NCBI RefSeq assembly: GCF_001949145.1
Contig: NW_019091609.1
Span: forward strand, 129,964 to 193,963
From: Acanthaster planci
Lineage: Eukaryota; Echinodermata; Asteroidea; Valvatida; Acanthasteridae
Direction of reading: 5' to 3'
Length of the DNA: 64,000 nt
A program made the position numbers and the translations under genes. Shown piece after piece: positions 22,836 to 34,555 of the stretch. Each line of letters starts with the position of its first letter. Position 1 is the first letter of the stretch. The notes beneath the pieces were generated by a model. It was not told where the DNA came from and did not search any database. It was given only the letters and a program-made list of their open reading frames with translations.

Positions 22836-23252
22836 GGCCTGTTACCGTGTTGGAAGACTGAAACAGATTTGGAAGTAAATTTTTATCGATGAGTACATGT
22901 TTAACCTTCAAAATTTTTAGAGTCTCCACAGAAATCTCAAACAGAATTCACATGAGTTTGGGAACTAAATTTTGTGTGACTTTATGTAAAGCAAATTTAT
23001 TTCTGGAAATACTTCACAGATTGAAGATGTCACTTTTTAGTAAGATACATACATCTACATGTAAAGGATTATTTGACAGTCCCACGATTATATTACCAAT
23101 GGTGTCACCTACCTTCCGCCAGCTCTCCCTTAAAATCAGAACCTTAAAATCACAATTAACTATAGACATTCCAAAACCTTTCCAGTCTCAATTCTTTTGA
23201 AGTTGCTTTAACAGTGCAGTGGTATTTTATCGAAAAAAAAGCTTTTACACGC

Positions 23253-23684
23253 TCACATGTATTGCTCCCACCCAATGTCATCTTTGATTACAGCTGACGG
23301 TAGATCGGGAAGGGTCATCCTCAAGTAGCCACAGGGGACAATGTAGTACCCTGGTGTTGGAAAGTCATGGTGGGACAGGTTTGGGGAATCTTCAGTGGGG
23401 AAGAAACAGTTGATCTTGATTCGGCGATCAACCGCAGCCACGCATCACCCAGCAAGATCTTGATCTTATTATCACAGGAATACGCAATGGCAGCTCCAAA
23501 ACGTACCTAACTCTGGCTGAATAAAAATGACTGTTTGGGATTTCACACTGTACAGAATTCTTCTTGGCTGGGACCCTGTGCACTGATTAGGCCCCTTGTA
23601 ATGGATGGAGCCCTTGAACTTCTTGTTGGGAGGCTGCATCGTGACATACATATGACTTGCACCCTGCTGATAAATTAGCAACAA
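23253..23684 (-). other. Two unassigned - strand open frames
   Basis: 23253-23441 reads NLSHHDFPTPGYYIVPCGYL, and 23472-23684 reads LLIYQQGASHMYVTMQPPNK. Both look protein-like (balanced composition, no simple repeat). They lie upstream, in the same direction, of the DDE fragment at 21.9-22.8 kb and could be its N-terminal part, but I recognise no domain. Confidence 0.3.
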
Positions 23685-24469
23685 TAGTGACAGTGGATTG
23701 AATTTCTTAACCCGAATGGCACTCCGTAATGCAATGTATTGTACGTGTTCATGTATGTACTGTACATGTACGTCTGTTAACTGGCAATTTCCTGTTCCAT
23801 TATTGGTAGTTACAAGTTACATATATCCAGAAATGAAATAAACTCTGGGTGCGTACCCAGAGTCAGTGCGTATGCATGTAGGCCTATCGGAGGATTAATC
23901 ATTTGTGTATTATAGGTGGTATGCGAAGGTATGCGCATTTTATACCCTTTTACTGCTGCTTTATTATTAGGAATTTAAAATGTTTTTTGAAAGCCTTCCT
24001 GTGAAAAAAATGAAATTTTTGTAAATAATTATTTTTTTCAGTGGGGTATTTTGGAGCATGGGGGCAGTGGAGACAAATCAAAACTAAATTTCATTCTCAT
24101 GTTCTAGCATGGCCCACCCATTGTTGAACGCAACGTAGAAACGACGAAGAGATTCAGTTTAACCATGGGATAACCAACATTTTGAAGTCCATGAAATAGT
24201 TAAATACCTAGATTTGGCAGTTTCTTTTCCAACTGTGGAACGTTGTGAAACACATACTGCTTTGTTTGTCGTAAACGTTCTGCCATCGATGGCTATTCTG
24301 AACGGTGAGTTGTCTCTTTTGGTTGACGCTTAGCTTTAGTTTACTTTTTTTTACTTTCTAGGAGCCACTTGATGTAGCCTCGTGGTTGTCGATAGAAGCA
24401 AGAACCATACTTGCAGCACGAAACTAAATGCACAAATTACGTCTTCCGCATTCAAGAGCGCATCTTCAG

Positions 24470-24830
24470 ATGCGAATACGCCGAACCTTTCAGCCAATAC
24501 GATTTAGGCATGCACCAATCAAAGATAACACTGACCAACAAAGAAAAGGGTGACACGAACCAATAACAACCGATAGAAAGGCGGGGGTCTGAAACGACGA
24601 CCGGCTGCAAAGTGCTCCGCCAGCTTGCACTCTGCTTCAAAGAGCTGAAAGTGAAGTTGCTCTCCCGCATCTTCAAGTCACAAACCACAAAGCAATGTGT
24701 AGGGAGCCCAATTGAAAGGAAACTTGTGGCATCACCACGATCATTGCTGACAGGCTGGGTTGTTTAACCTTAGGTCATTTCCTCGAAGGATACATCCAAG
24801 TAAAGTACATACTCAAGAAAATATCCAGTT
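24470..24830 (+). promoter_or_regulatory. Possible promoter region of the BEN-domain gene
   Basis: A locally GC-richer stretch just before the first recognised BEN exon with three CCAAT-type words (AGCCAATACG, CACCAATCAAAG, GAACCAATAACAACC) inside about 80 bp near 24495-24570. Placement and motif density suggest a promoter, but there is no TATA box and no experimental support. Confidence 0.35.
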
Positions 24831-24851
24831 TTGTTTTACGCCTTGAGAACC

Positions 24852-24999
24852 ATGAAGATTGAGTGGTTGGTGCCTAAATGGCATGGCTTGCAAGAGAATG
24901 TGTCGTCTGGCAGAGTATGGACTAAGGGCCCTCTGCATGTTGGCATGGTGGCCTATAAGTCAGGCATATATAAAGCCAAAATAGTGGACGTGGACAGAG
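24852..24999 (+). CDS. BEN-domain gene, exon A (N-terminal domain)
   Basis: Starts at ATG 24852 (MKIEWLVPKWHGLQENVSSG) and ends at donor AGAG|GTAAGC. About 49 residues plus one base. The sequence GPLHVGMVAYKSGIYKAKIV resembles the small N-terminal Tudor-like or strand-rich region common at the start of BEN-domain proteins, where a V-x-Y-K-G-x-Y-x-A-K-I/V pattern recurs. Reading is open a little upstream of the ATG, so an earlier exon or start is possible. The final G joins GT of the next exon to give Gly in frame. The gene lies in the TRIM37 intron in the same orientation. Confidence 0.62.
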
Positions 25000-25519
25000 G
25001 TAAGCACCATTCTTTTCTTTCAGAATGGGGTAAAGGAAGCAAATATCCATTACCTAATTTTAGTTCTTGTAATGTTGGTGTTAGGAATATTGTCATATTT
25101 TTACTGCATTTTCTTTACCAGTATGCTTTGTTATGACACTTTGGGGGATTTTGTGGTGTTTAGGTGCTGACCATTTTTTTCCATTTCACTATAACATAAA
25201 ATTGCCTTCCTAGATTCTGTAACATTTTCATTTATATTTTAAGTTTAATAATTCTATGTATACTCTGCTGATACATTCACTAATTAATCGGGAATTACTT
25301 TTAATGCACGTTGTGAAGCGTGTTGAGACTTACTGAGTAAAATGTTAATGACCAAATAATATTCCTGCTGTCATTAATGCTGTAAACATTGCCAATCATG
25401 CATTGAGTGCCAAGCTTTGAATCCCACTGATCACTTTTGCAATTATGAGCTACTTTACACAGAAGCACTACACGTGCAATTTATCTGTTTCGTGTTCACA
25501 TTTTAATTTTGCGGTATAG
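25000..25519 (+). other. Intron of the BEN-domain gene
   Basis: A 520-bp stretch from GTAAGC to GCGGTATAG. Splicing joins AGA-G to GT-TTG-AAA with the frame kept (R-G-L-K-C-P-I-D). This supports a genuine spliced gene rather than a processed copy. Confidence 0.6.
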
Positions 25520-26363
25520 GTTTGAAATGTCCAATTGACTCTGACAGCGACGATGACGTGCCACTACTGGCCATCACCAAACGAGTCTGCGAGGACCACA
25601 GTTCAAGCCACCGGGACAAAGAGACCACACCCCGGCAAGCTGTTCACCCACCATCACCCCCAGCCAAATCCGGTCCCACTTGCCGGGAAGAAGAGACCAC
25701 GCCCGAGCAAGCTGTTCACCCACCATTACCCACAGTCAACTCCAGTCCAACTCTTTGGGAAGAAGAGATGGCAACAGAGCAAGTTGTACATCACAACCCA
25801 TCAACCCAAGCCATTGCACCCCAATATGCCAATCACCTCCAGGATGCCCAGCCCAGTGAGCCGCAGCTCCTGACAATACTCCTGCGGATTGAGAGTTGTA
25901 AAAGGAAGCAACAGGAAGACATTGACGTGATTAAAGGAGAACTTGCATTGTTTAAAGAATTTTTGGGACTGAGAAATAAGGCAACAGAGCCTAAACTCGT
26001 GTCTCAGACGAGAGGGTACTCATCGTAATTGAAAAGATAGCCATACATGAGATGAGCAGACAAGTGTACTTAGATATTTTCGATAAGGCTTCTGGCCCTA
26101 AAGACCTTGTTCTCAATCTAATTTCAAACGTGTTAACCGAAGAAGAGTTAACGAGGAGTAACTATTATGGAGGGGAGGTACTTTGTAAGGGAGGGAATGT
26201 GGTTGTGAAACAAGCGCTGAAGCACAACCCAGTTTTTCAGGCAGTATGTGCTCAGGTGGGGAAAGAGTATCCCAGCACTCACGGAGACAACACATTCAAG
26301 AAGTCTCTGCGGGAAGCAGTGAATGGGAAATGTAGAAAACTTGCCAGAAAGCTAAGGATTTAA
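25520..26363 (+). CDS. BEN-domain gene, C-terminal exon(s)
   Basis: Opens with an acidic segment (CPIDSDSDDDVPLLAI), then a Pro/Thr-rich region made of three copies of a 24-residue repeat (ETTPRQAVHPPSPPAKSGPT and two relatives). A coiled coil follows (LLRIESCKRKQQEDIDVIKG), and from about 26040 a BEN domain. The domain shows SGPKDLVLNLISNVLTEEEL, then NPVFQAVCAQVGKEYPSTHG and FKKSLREAVNGKCRKLARKL, ending at TAA 26361-26363. BEN domains bind DNA and chromatin factors. The frame changes between ~25995 and ~26060. Either a very short intron (26016-26059, GTACTC to GAGCAG, 44 bp, which keeps the frame) or an indel explains it. If it is an indel, the gene is damaged. The BEN call is quite sure, the gene's integrity is not. 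Confidence 0.7.
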
Positions 26364-26582
26364 ATGGTAAATCTGCTAATCTACCGGCAAAATTGCATGC
26401 ATCGATTGACAAAATGAAGGAGTTCTAAAGGGCACTTCACCAATAATAATTTTCAGTTGTTGCATGTGTACTCATCAACTTAATGGCTAATGCTCAAGCT
26501 TTTCATACATGAATGTTAATCATTTTATTGACAGCGTCTTTCAGCTGTACAGATTTATTAAAAAACGATGCGTGTTCTGTTC

Positions 26583-26588
26583 AATAAA
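26583..26588 (+). terminator. Poly(A) signal of the BEN-domain gene
   Basis: AATAAA about 220 bp after the stop codon, followed by a GT-rich ACTGTGTATGAC stretch. It fits the 3' end of the nested gene. Confidence 0.55.
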
Positions 26589-26599
26589 ACAACTGTGTA

Positions 26600-28537
26600 T
26601 GACTGCAAAACTGAATCGTTGTCATCCTTGAAATTTTAACGAAAAGGCTTTTCCAGCAACAAGTTAACCTCATCTTAAATTTCCTTCGAAAAGAATTTTA
26701 TAGAGATGAATTTTTTAGAGATGACCTTCGGACTAAAAGTCTCAGTACTTCAGAAAATACAAACATATGCAAGTCGTTCACATGCCACCATGCATCCTAC
26801 TTACTTTTTACGACGGTGATAATAAAGAATTGAGTCAACTTTTCTTTGGTAATTCACACATCTTGAATAGTTCAGTGGTGACGCATGGGGCCTTGGCTGA
26901 CTGGAAGGGCAAAGGTTGCATATGGCTTTTGGTTATTAATCTTCCTTTTGTTGTTAAAATTTCTCAGCCCCCCTGGCATGCCAGGCCAGGGCAGTCACTA
27001 ATCTTTCTGGCGGGTCACGGCGGACCTCATGCTTTAGGAAGGAAGCAGCTTCATTAACATAACAATAGCTAGGGTACAATAGGCAGTTTATAATGAGCTC
27101 CAGCCTGGAATTTTGTATGTGAAAAGGGAAATTTACATGAACGTGCTCAATCGTGAACATGTACATTATGGTACGTGTGGTCGGATAGTCACTGTGGTAC
27201 TGCAGCAGTCAACTCACTGCAGGATGTATCTTTATTTGACAATTCTCAGTGTTGCATTGTTGAAGATGAAACACAAAGTTGAAGGTAAATTTGCCAACCA
27301 CAATTACCATGCAAAGCGAGGAAAAGAATGTCTTTCGTTTATCTGGATGAAGAATGTAGGGTCCTCTTTGAGCAATTCACCCAAGTTTTCTAACATCAAC
27401 CAATCGAGGTTCCATCAACCTAGATGTGTTGATATACCATATGAGCTTTATGTCAAGTCTTATCTACATGACCTTCCACTCTTTGGGAAAGATATATTAG
27501 CTGACTGATTCACGGAGCTCCTCGAGGCAGAACCCATATGCATTTACGGTGTGCGGGAATTCTCCCACTCAGACTTTTTGACCTCCTCAGACTCATCAGT
27601 GGGAACTTTGACTAACTCTCTTATTTCACCAAACATCCTCCCAAACCAACTGTATCCCATGTGGTAGTACTCAGTTCCACACTAAGTCATGTGCCTCCCA
27701 CAACGCTGGCCGAAACGTCAAGTTTATACTCACCGGTTCTTTTAAGAACCACATCTCGTCCAAAAGAGATTGATTCCATGGTGTACCTGCAAACCCATTT
27801 CTCATGTTTCATCCACCATGCAAAGCTTCAAATCTTACTCATGTGTATGTAGGCACTGCATTTCTAAAAGGCACTTGGCAGGAAGTGGTTAACCTGGATT
27901 TCCTTTGCAAGAATCTGTTCATTTATTCAGAACAAGTGGGGGGAGAATTTGCATTAGCAGGTCACTTATTGTGGACTGATTAAATAACAGAGAGCTTTCA
28001 ATAGTTGTTCAGTGTTTAAGTGGTTCCAGAGACTGACTTAAGGTCACTCAATACATACATTATGACTTTCTTTGTCCATGTCCAGTGTTGAAGACTGAAT
28101 CAGAGGGTTGGAAATAAAATTTAACAGAGTTTGTTTCCTGTTATTATCAGGGATGTGAGCTTTCAGTGTTTTAGCTGATTTCACCTTTTTTATTTTGATG
28201 TTGAACCTGAATTTCAGCTTTTCTGTACACCTGATCTGTGCATAAGTATGGGAACTTTTTAAATTTCAGCTTTTGGCTGGCTGTTTTCTGCTTTAATTTT
28301 AAGTGGCTACTCACACCCCTGAATGATACATGACTCACTTGTTAGATATACTTGCTAAACCTGGTTGTACCTCCATGGTACTTTGGATATTGCAAGGTTT
28401 CAAATTTGCTTTGTTGGATATTTTACACATGGTTAAAGTGCAAGATAAGTGCATCTGAGTCAGCAGCATGAAATCAAATGAAATCTGAATCTACTTTGAA
28501 AATTGTATGTAAGGAAGAGTATGAAGTAATGTCAACC
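26600..28537. other. Intronic sequence; possible retroelement tail near 27.7 kb
   Basis: Contains open frames without recognised domains. The sequence near 27706-27770 (GCTGGCCGAAACGTCAAGTT, then CACCGGTTCTTTTAAGAACC) resembles the 3' tails of Penelope-like elements in marine animals, in which a CGAAACGT word is usual. This is only a resemblance. Confidence 0.3.
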
Positions 28538-29246
28538 TACCGTAATTTTCGGAATATAAGGCACCCGGATTATAAGGCGCAGGGCTCAAAAATCTTCAGA
28601 TTAAGATTCAAAGCTTAGCGTATATGGCACACTATCTTATAAGGCGCACCATCACGCGCGTCGGTAGATCATTGCAACACGAAAGACTACCGCAACGGCT
28701 CGCCAAAATGGGCCCTTCCGCGCATGGGGCTAGTTCATGTGTGAAGGGAGCATTGTGAGTTTGGGGAGGCTCAATCGACCACACGTCTCCACAAAGGCCC
28801 TTTGTAACTTCAGCGTGAATGTAGCTCTATGATCGTAGTATGTATTCCAGCATCAAAAAACCCAACTGCAGTCCACGTGGTATTACTATACTGTCCGCAG
28901 TGATCTGTTTGTTCTTTCTGAAGCTATTGTTGGCCGGTGGTCTTTGATCCTGGCGTTGCAAAAAATCCAGATAAGCCAAGGGAATGGTGTATTATTATCA
29001 GTTCAGGAATGCTTCCTATTTTGTTTGGTAGTTTTTCTGTTACTGTGCTATTTTCACTTAAAAACTTATCGGGGGATTTTACAGAGCGGGGTCTATCGAA
29101 TTTCGCTTTTATTTATTCTTCATTTGAAAATTATGATCAGGGATTATACAGTCAAAAATTAGGGATGAGCACAATTGCAAACAATCTCTTTTATCTCATT
29201 GGAGCCCTTAAAAGGGCTGGTTGTTTTTTGATTGTCAGTTGATGTT

Positions 29247-29636
29247 TCAAGCAATCTCAAAGGCGAAGCATTCTTTGCAGAGAATCTGTCTTATTGCTTC
29301 TTCGTCACCGCCATGACAGAAAAATCCCACGTTGCAGCGTTGAGCCATGCCAAATCGAAGGGAGTGGAAAAATGCTTTCCTCTTCGGTTTAAGAAGAAAA
29401 CCAGCGTCCAGGTTGACTAACATGTCTTTGCTGTCCATTACTTTTGATAATGATCTTGCAGCATCTCTCTTGATGCTTGTTTTCTTCTTCCCCTCTTGAT
29501 CAATCACTGCTTCCGCGTTGACGTCGCGAGGGTTGTTGTAGTCTCGTCGTAAAGTATATTTTGCGCCGACGGTGAGGTCATGGTTGTTGTAGTGGTACAT
29601 ACCAACTACCAAAACTCCCTTTATTAAAACCTTCAT
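29247..29636 (-). CDS. HIRAN-like domain ORF inside the pogo element
   Basis: A 129-residue frame starting at ATG 29636 (MKVLIKGVLVVGMYHYNNHD). It continues with KYTLRRDYNNPRDVNAEAVI and then an SIKRDAARSLSKVMDS stretch. The order V-V-G...Y, L-x-R-x-x-x-N-x-x-D-x-N-A and a later R-x-x-A-x-x-L matches the HIRAN domain, a DNA-end-binding module of helicases such as HLTF. The tail contains Cys/His (CNVGFFCHGG; ILCKECF). It is antisense to the transposase and upstream of it. It could be a second gene of the element, an inserted host fragment, or chance preservation. No promoter is clear, but the CCTTATATATCAAC stretch near 29690 lies just upstream on this strand's start side. Confidence 0.45.
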   Translation of the reverse strand: MKVLIKGVLVVGMYHYNNHDLTVGAKYTLRRDYNNPRDVNAEAVIDQEGKKKTSIKRDAARSLSKVMDSKDMLVNLDAGFLLKPKRKAFFHSLRFGMAQRCNVGFFCHGGDEEAIRQILCKECFAFEIA

Positions 29637-29875
29637 CTTGTCGTTGTCTAGGGTACACGAAATATAAATGTTCAGGTGGATCGTTTCCCTTATATATCAA
29701 CAGCAAGGATTCTGAACGGGATTCTGATCTTAGAACTGCAGCCAATCACAATCTTTGTCCCGTGCCAGTGGACCAATTGCAGCTCTTTGATGCAGTCTGA
29801 GGTTACTTGGTTTGGCACGCGCACATGATAAAAGGTCAGCTGCCTCAGGCGATCCTTCACTGTCTCACAAGACAA

Positions 29876-31109
29876 TGGCGTCTAATAAGCGACAGGTTAC
29901 ACCGTTGACCTCAAGCGACGTGCGGTAGAGTATGCTGAGCTGCACGGTAACCGAGCGGCAGGGCGAGAGTTCAACGTCAACGAGTCCATGGTCCGGTGTT
30001 GGAGAAACGACAAGAAACTCCTGGCTAGTCTTCCTTTGAAGTTAAAAGCCAGGAGGGGTGGCAAACCTCTGTGGCCCAAGTTGGAAGAAGATCTGAAGCA
30101 GTTCGTGCTTGACAAAGCTGGCTGAGGCCTGAGCACAGTCGTCATCAGGGCAAGAGCGAAGGAGATGGCAAGGGATCGAGGCATCACCAACTTCATCAGC
30201 GGCCCAGCCTGGTGTCATCACTTCATGCGAAGAAATGGGCTGTCCGTGAGAGCAAGAACCACAGTAGGTCAACGACTCCCTGACGATTGGGATGAGAAGT
30301 TGACAAGCTTTGTGGATTTTACAGATCGCAATATTAAAAGATTAGCCCTCACTAAAGACAAGATCATCAACATGGATGAAGTGCCAATGACGTTCGATGC
30401 ACCCATGAACCATACTGTCACCGAGAAGGGGTCAGCGACCGTCACCATAACAACAACAGGCCACGAGAAGATGAGCTTTACCGTGGTCCTCGCCTGCATG
30501 GCCAGCGGGAAGAAACTCAAGCCTGTGATTATCTTCAAGAGGACCACGACCCCCAAAGAGAAGAGATGACCGCAGGTGTTGCAGTGGTGTGCAACAAAAA
30601 AGGGTGGATGAACACTGACGTTATGAGCGAGTGGGCACAACGGTGCTGTAGTGGCCGACAAGACTTCTCTACTCGTACTCGACTCAATGACAACCCACAA
30701 GGAAGACAGCGTCAAGAAGATGTTTCAGACTCAGCACAATACAACACTGGCAGTGATCCCTGGTGGCCTCACGAAGAAACTACAGCCGCTTGACATTTCA
30801 GTCAACTGAGTTTTCAAACTCCATTTCAGAAAGGCCTGGGAGGAGTGGATGGCTGAGGGGCTGCACACGTACACCAAGACCGGACAGATGCGGCGGGCAA
30901 TGCATGCTGAGGTGTGCAACTGGATTGTCGCTGCCTGGAAAGCTGTCATGCCATCAACTATTATCAACGGCTTCATCAAGGCCAAGATTATCACAGGGGA
31001 AAAGACAGGCGAGTCTGACGTAGAGGACTCGGTCAAGTTGGAAGCGGACTTGGCCAAACTTTTCCACAGTGACAGCGAAGAGAGCGACTTCGAAGGATTC
31101 AACTTGTGA
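29876..31109 (+). pseudogene. Pogo-type (DDE) transposase, decayed
   Basis: N-terminal CENP-B-type HTH text begins at ATG 29876 (MASNKRQ, then in the next frame YTVDLKRRAVEYAELHGNRA). A second DNA-binding helix region contains KARRGGKPLWPKLEEDL. The DDE domain has KIINMDEVPMTFD (first Asp, near 30375), a LVLDSMTTHKED stretch near 30675 (second Asp) and GGLTKKLQPLDISVN near 30765-30805 (third Asp). The end matches the family (TGQMRRAMHAEVCNWIVAAW, then KLFHSDSEESDFEGF), stop at 31107-31109. Decay: a one-base loss soon after the start, TGA in place of the expected Trp near 30123, a frame change after 30569, another near 30660-30700, and TGA within the VFK/FRKAW part near 30808. It cannot encode a full transposase. 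Confidence 0.82.
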
Positions 31110-31200
31110 AACAACTACTCCATCCAATCAAAATCAACAGCTGTTTTCAGAGCTACCACATCTTTAAAAGAGATAAAACTCAGTGTTGTCCTCCAATAAT

Positions 31201-32219
31201 AAAAAAGAATCTGTAAACAAATATTGATAACTTCATTCTGGGGAGATTGGCGGGAAAGTTGTTCAGGAGCCTTAAACATTCAGCTGCAACACCCACCCAC
31301 AATTTGTCCTCAGCTTGTCCTGGATGAGATTTGAGATGACTCCCTTGATGGATGGCTGTTGTGACAATCCTTTACAAAGTCTCAGGCACCTCCCATCTGA
31401 CCCTTGGCCCTGTCCAACTCCAATCCTGAATAATGACAACAAACGTCAAGGCTTAGAATAGGACATGCACTCCTTCCTACAGAAACAAACAGTGACGATA
31501 GTCCTTAAGACACTCAAGACATTGACTTTCAATCCACTTTCTTCCTAACCCCGAAGAAAGATTCAGGTGAGTGGTGTCCAATCAGTTTGCAACCACTCAA
31601 CAAATTCGTTCACCAGCAGTATTTCAACATGGAGACACTGCAAACAATCACACTGTAGTGAAATTCCTACTACAACTGCCGCATACAGCCGTTGAATGGC
31701 ACCCATTTGAAGATTTGGTTAAGAAAGGCCACAAGCAGCTTTTGGTTGGCTTTTTTCCTGTAAATAGTTCTTGCCTGGATTAGGCCAGTAACAAAAGAAA
31801 ACTGGCCCATTCAGTGGCAGTGTCCCTTTCGTGTTTGTGCATGTGCAAGAAGAGCATGCTTTCCCGGTTTTATCTGTGTGCGGAGCAAAAAAGCAGTCGC
31901 CATCGCCCATTGGACGAGTTCGGTTGTCAAGACTGACTGCAAAGCCTCGACAAAAAGTTTAGCTTGATAAATAGTCTTCTTTACTCTCCTTATTTCTTTT
32001 TTTTTTGGCCGTTGTCTGGAAGCGGGATAGGAGCTGAATTGGCAATGTATACTCCTATACGGTAACTATCCTGGTGGAAGGACAACACCTTTTCACCTTA
32101 TTATTTATTTTCCCACTTCAATTATGCTGAGATGGAAATTTTCCTCGGAGTTCAGTGGTAAGGGATATTTAGTTAAGTTCCCATTAGGGATAATTTGGCT
32201 TAATTTATCCAAATCTCCT
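31201..32219. other. Intronic sequence, nothing recognised
   Basis: Contains open frames at 31571-31783 (+) and 31719-31910 (-). The second has a CSSCTCTNTKG cysteine cluster, but there is no family match that I can state. Confidence 0.3.
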
Positions 32220-32610
32220 AAACTGGTAACCTTGGGCGTGATCTAGTGATTGTTTGGTTAGCAGCCGGCATTAATGATTCCACGACCTTTGTGTATGATT
32301 CTTTACACAAGAAAAGAGTTCTCAAACCTTCTAGTCATACTGCTGATAGCTTATTTGCTGAGCTTGTAAACTTTAAACAAGCGATTTTGGCTGCGAGGCC
32401 AAATACCTTCGTTGTTTGCAACGTTTACCTCAAAATGTACTCTTGATTTTGGCATCTTCAAGTGACTCTGTCGACCTTGAGCAATTAGCCATCATTGTAG
32501 ACAAAATCGTAGAAGTCATGTCTCCACCTACTGGACCTGTTTGTTCTCTTCTGTGTTATAAGACAAAATATCTTATAGATACAAACCAATTCAAATCCAT
32601 CTTATAACCG
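32220..32610 (+). other. Coding-like stretch with an AAGIND motif
   Basis: Reads IVWLAAGINDSTTFVYDSLH, then LFAELVNFKQAILAARPNTF. The GxND-like motif followed by a helix and a strand fits block III of SGNH-type hydrolases, as found in several tyrosine-recombinase elements. It faces the recombinase fossil at 32.7 kb, tail to tail. It may be part of that element or a neighbour. Broken; treated as a fossil. Confidence 0.35.
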
Positions 32611-32689
32611 CATGACATGTGTAACTTAAGAACTAATTGAAAACCGCAGATTTCTTACATCTAGGCCAATCATAAAGATCTTTCAACAG

Positions 32690-33800
32690 CCGCGATAACT
32701 GACAAATCATAACCTCAAAGCCTTGGAAACGGACAGCAAATTGTAATCGGAATCGTGAACATACCCGTCTTTTGTACTTTCCGATTTCTATCTACCATGT
32801 TGCTTAAATAAGTGATCAGGGATACCAGTATTGGCCGCAGCATTGGCACCTCCCGCCCGGAGGCTATGAACTCCAAAATGTGAAGCATCATCCACAAAAG
32901 GTTTAATGGCATCCAAAATCAATTCTCTTGTTATGTTGTAGGTCGGCGGCTGGTTAGCTTCTCTGAGCTTGTAACCTGCTTTAATCTTTGTCAAATTTCT
33001 GAAAATGAATCCATCTGGATCTGAAATGCCGTGAGCGCAATATAAGATTTCAGCATTTCTACCGCACAATATGGCAAATGAGCGTTGCTAACAAGTACCG
33101 ATCTACCACTTCAGTACACGTCGGTTTTACTAGATGGTAGAAACAATTTCATGCCAGTTGAGGTGAAAACTACATGCTCCAGATTCAATTGAGATAACTT
33201 GTGAAAACAAAAAAAAACCAGCGTATGCCACTAAACACATTGTGGGCGTTCTTACATTCAATAAATTAGCCACATTATGACCATTAGGCCCGATATATTT
33301 GTCGACCATCTGCTTGAGGATGTCTATAGATTAGTGTAGTTCCTTTTTTATAACTGGTTTAGCAAGAGACCTTTTAATAACCTCGGCAGTAAACAAAACG
33401 AGGGATGATGAAATATCATTTACTCCAGCTAGTTTGTGAGCCCAAGAAATAGCTGCCACTGCCTTGGTGATGGGAGCAGGCGATTTCGGAAATTTACTCA
33501 AATGAACTAAATATGAAGAGCAAAATCAAACGGATTAGCTGGAACTGAGGGCTTACTCTACTTAGTTGCCCAATCAAACCATCTCCTAAGCGCTCCGGCG
33601 TAAGCACCCACCTTGGAGCTGGCCCTTGCATTTAACATGACTGCAGGGAGTTGTAACGCTAGTTCCTCTAACTCCGGACTGCTCTCTGGTTGCCTTAGAT
33701 TCCAGATTCCTTTGCTGAATATAACTTGGATTGAGCACTAAGTTGAATGCTATTAGTGAGGATCAAGTATGTAAGAATTTTTACACCAAATAATTCAACC
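32690..33800 (-). mobile_element. DIRS-like tyrosine-recombinase element, 3' part (fossil)
   Basis: The - strand carries recombinase text. Near 33650-33560 there is an N-terminal ARASSKVGAYAGALRRWFDW stretch. At 32788-33069 the catalytic C-terminal half reads FGVHSLRAGGANAAANTGIP (HSLRxGG box with the catalytic His and Arg) and DHLFKQHGRW. A YVHDSDYNLLSVSKAL tail follows, a pattern found in the DIRS-like elements with zinc-knuckle, RT and RNase H. No RT was seen here. Broken, with roughly ten breaks, so old. Elements of this group insert through a circular intermediate, so no target duplication is expected. Confidence 0.7.
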
Positions 33801-33929
33801 TTATTGCTAACATTTTACTCCTGGCAATATTCTGTATAAATTCTTCACTGCTGCCTCTACCTGGGATAAACAATTTCGGATATGTTGGCATTTCATAAGT
33901 ATCCCCCCCACTCTATTTGGATTATAACC

Positions 33930-34555
33930 ATCTGGAAAGAGCTGGGGCCAAAAAGGCGCCAAATACCAGCATGGACATATCAAGGTACCAACTGACTTGG
34001 TATCTGCCACGTGAAGTAGCACTCGAGGAATTAATGATATTGGAGGAACAATCCATGGTATGGGTTTTTGGTATAGGGGACCCTACTGCCCGGGAGGTGA
34101 GGTTGTCTTGGTGCTAGTAGTGGGCAACATATGTTGCTGAGCTTGAAACCGATGTCTAGGGGTGCAGTGTCCCAAGTCAAGGAAAATTCTCCGCCAGGCC
34201 GAGGCGCACAAAAAGTACCCCAGAGATTGTTTCGAAAAGAGGGGTCTGTTTGGGCCAAGAAATAGTGGAATTGTGTGGCCCAGGATCATCTCTGTAGATT
34301 CAGGGCCACCTATCCGGGGGCAAAGCAGACAAAAATGGGATTGAAAATTAGTCAGAAGAGCCCCAGGAAGGTGAGGGATGTCATTTGAAAAATGGCCGCT
34401 GGGAGGGCTTGGCAACATTCGCTTTTTGGGGGGTGAGTTTGTTTTGGGCGGATAATTAAAAAAATTCATTGGTTAACCTACTAAAAATTGAAAATCAAAT
34501 GAAATCTGAAGGACCAAACGACACATTGTTTTTTGTTTGAGAGGCCTCAGGGACT
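33930..34555. repeat. Dispersed repeat, shared with 55.1 kb
   Basis: The end portion (TTTTTGGGGGGTGAGTTTGT, GGCGGATAATTAAAAAAATT, CATTGGTTAACCTACTAAAA) resembles 55150-55230 (ATTGGGGGGGTGATCTTGTT, ATAATAAAAAAGTAACTGGT, TAACCCACAAAAAATGAAAA). The shared tail suggests two copies of one unknown element family. A low-GC end follows a GC-richer body with no coding frame. Confidence 0.45.

Larger units (their letters stand above)
28540..31200 (+). mobile_element. Pogo-type DNA transposon, 3' end lost
   Basis: After a TA dinucleotide, the 5' terminal sequence reads CCGTAATTTTCGGAATATAA, then GGCACC and further ATAAGGCGCACC words, typical of pogo/Tigger-like inverted termini. A 5' leader with an antisense HIRAN-like ORF follows, then the transposase at 29876-31109. 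A polyadenylation-like AATAATAAAA lies near 31195. The matching 3' inverted terminus is not found downstream, so the right end is truncated or very diverged. It lies in the TRIM37 intron in the same direction as the gene. Confidence 0.78.
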
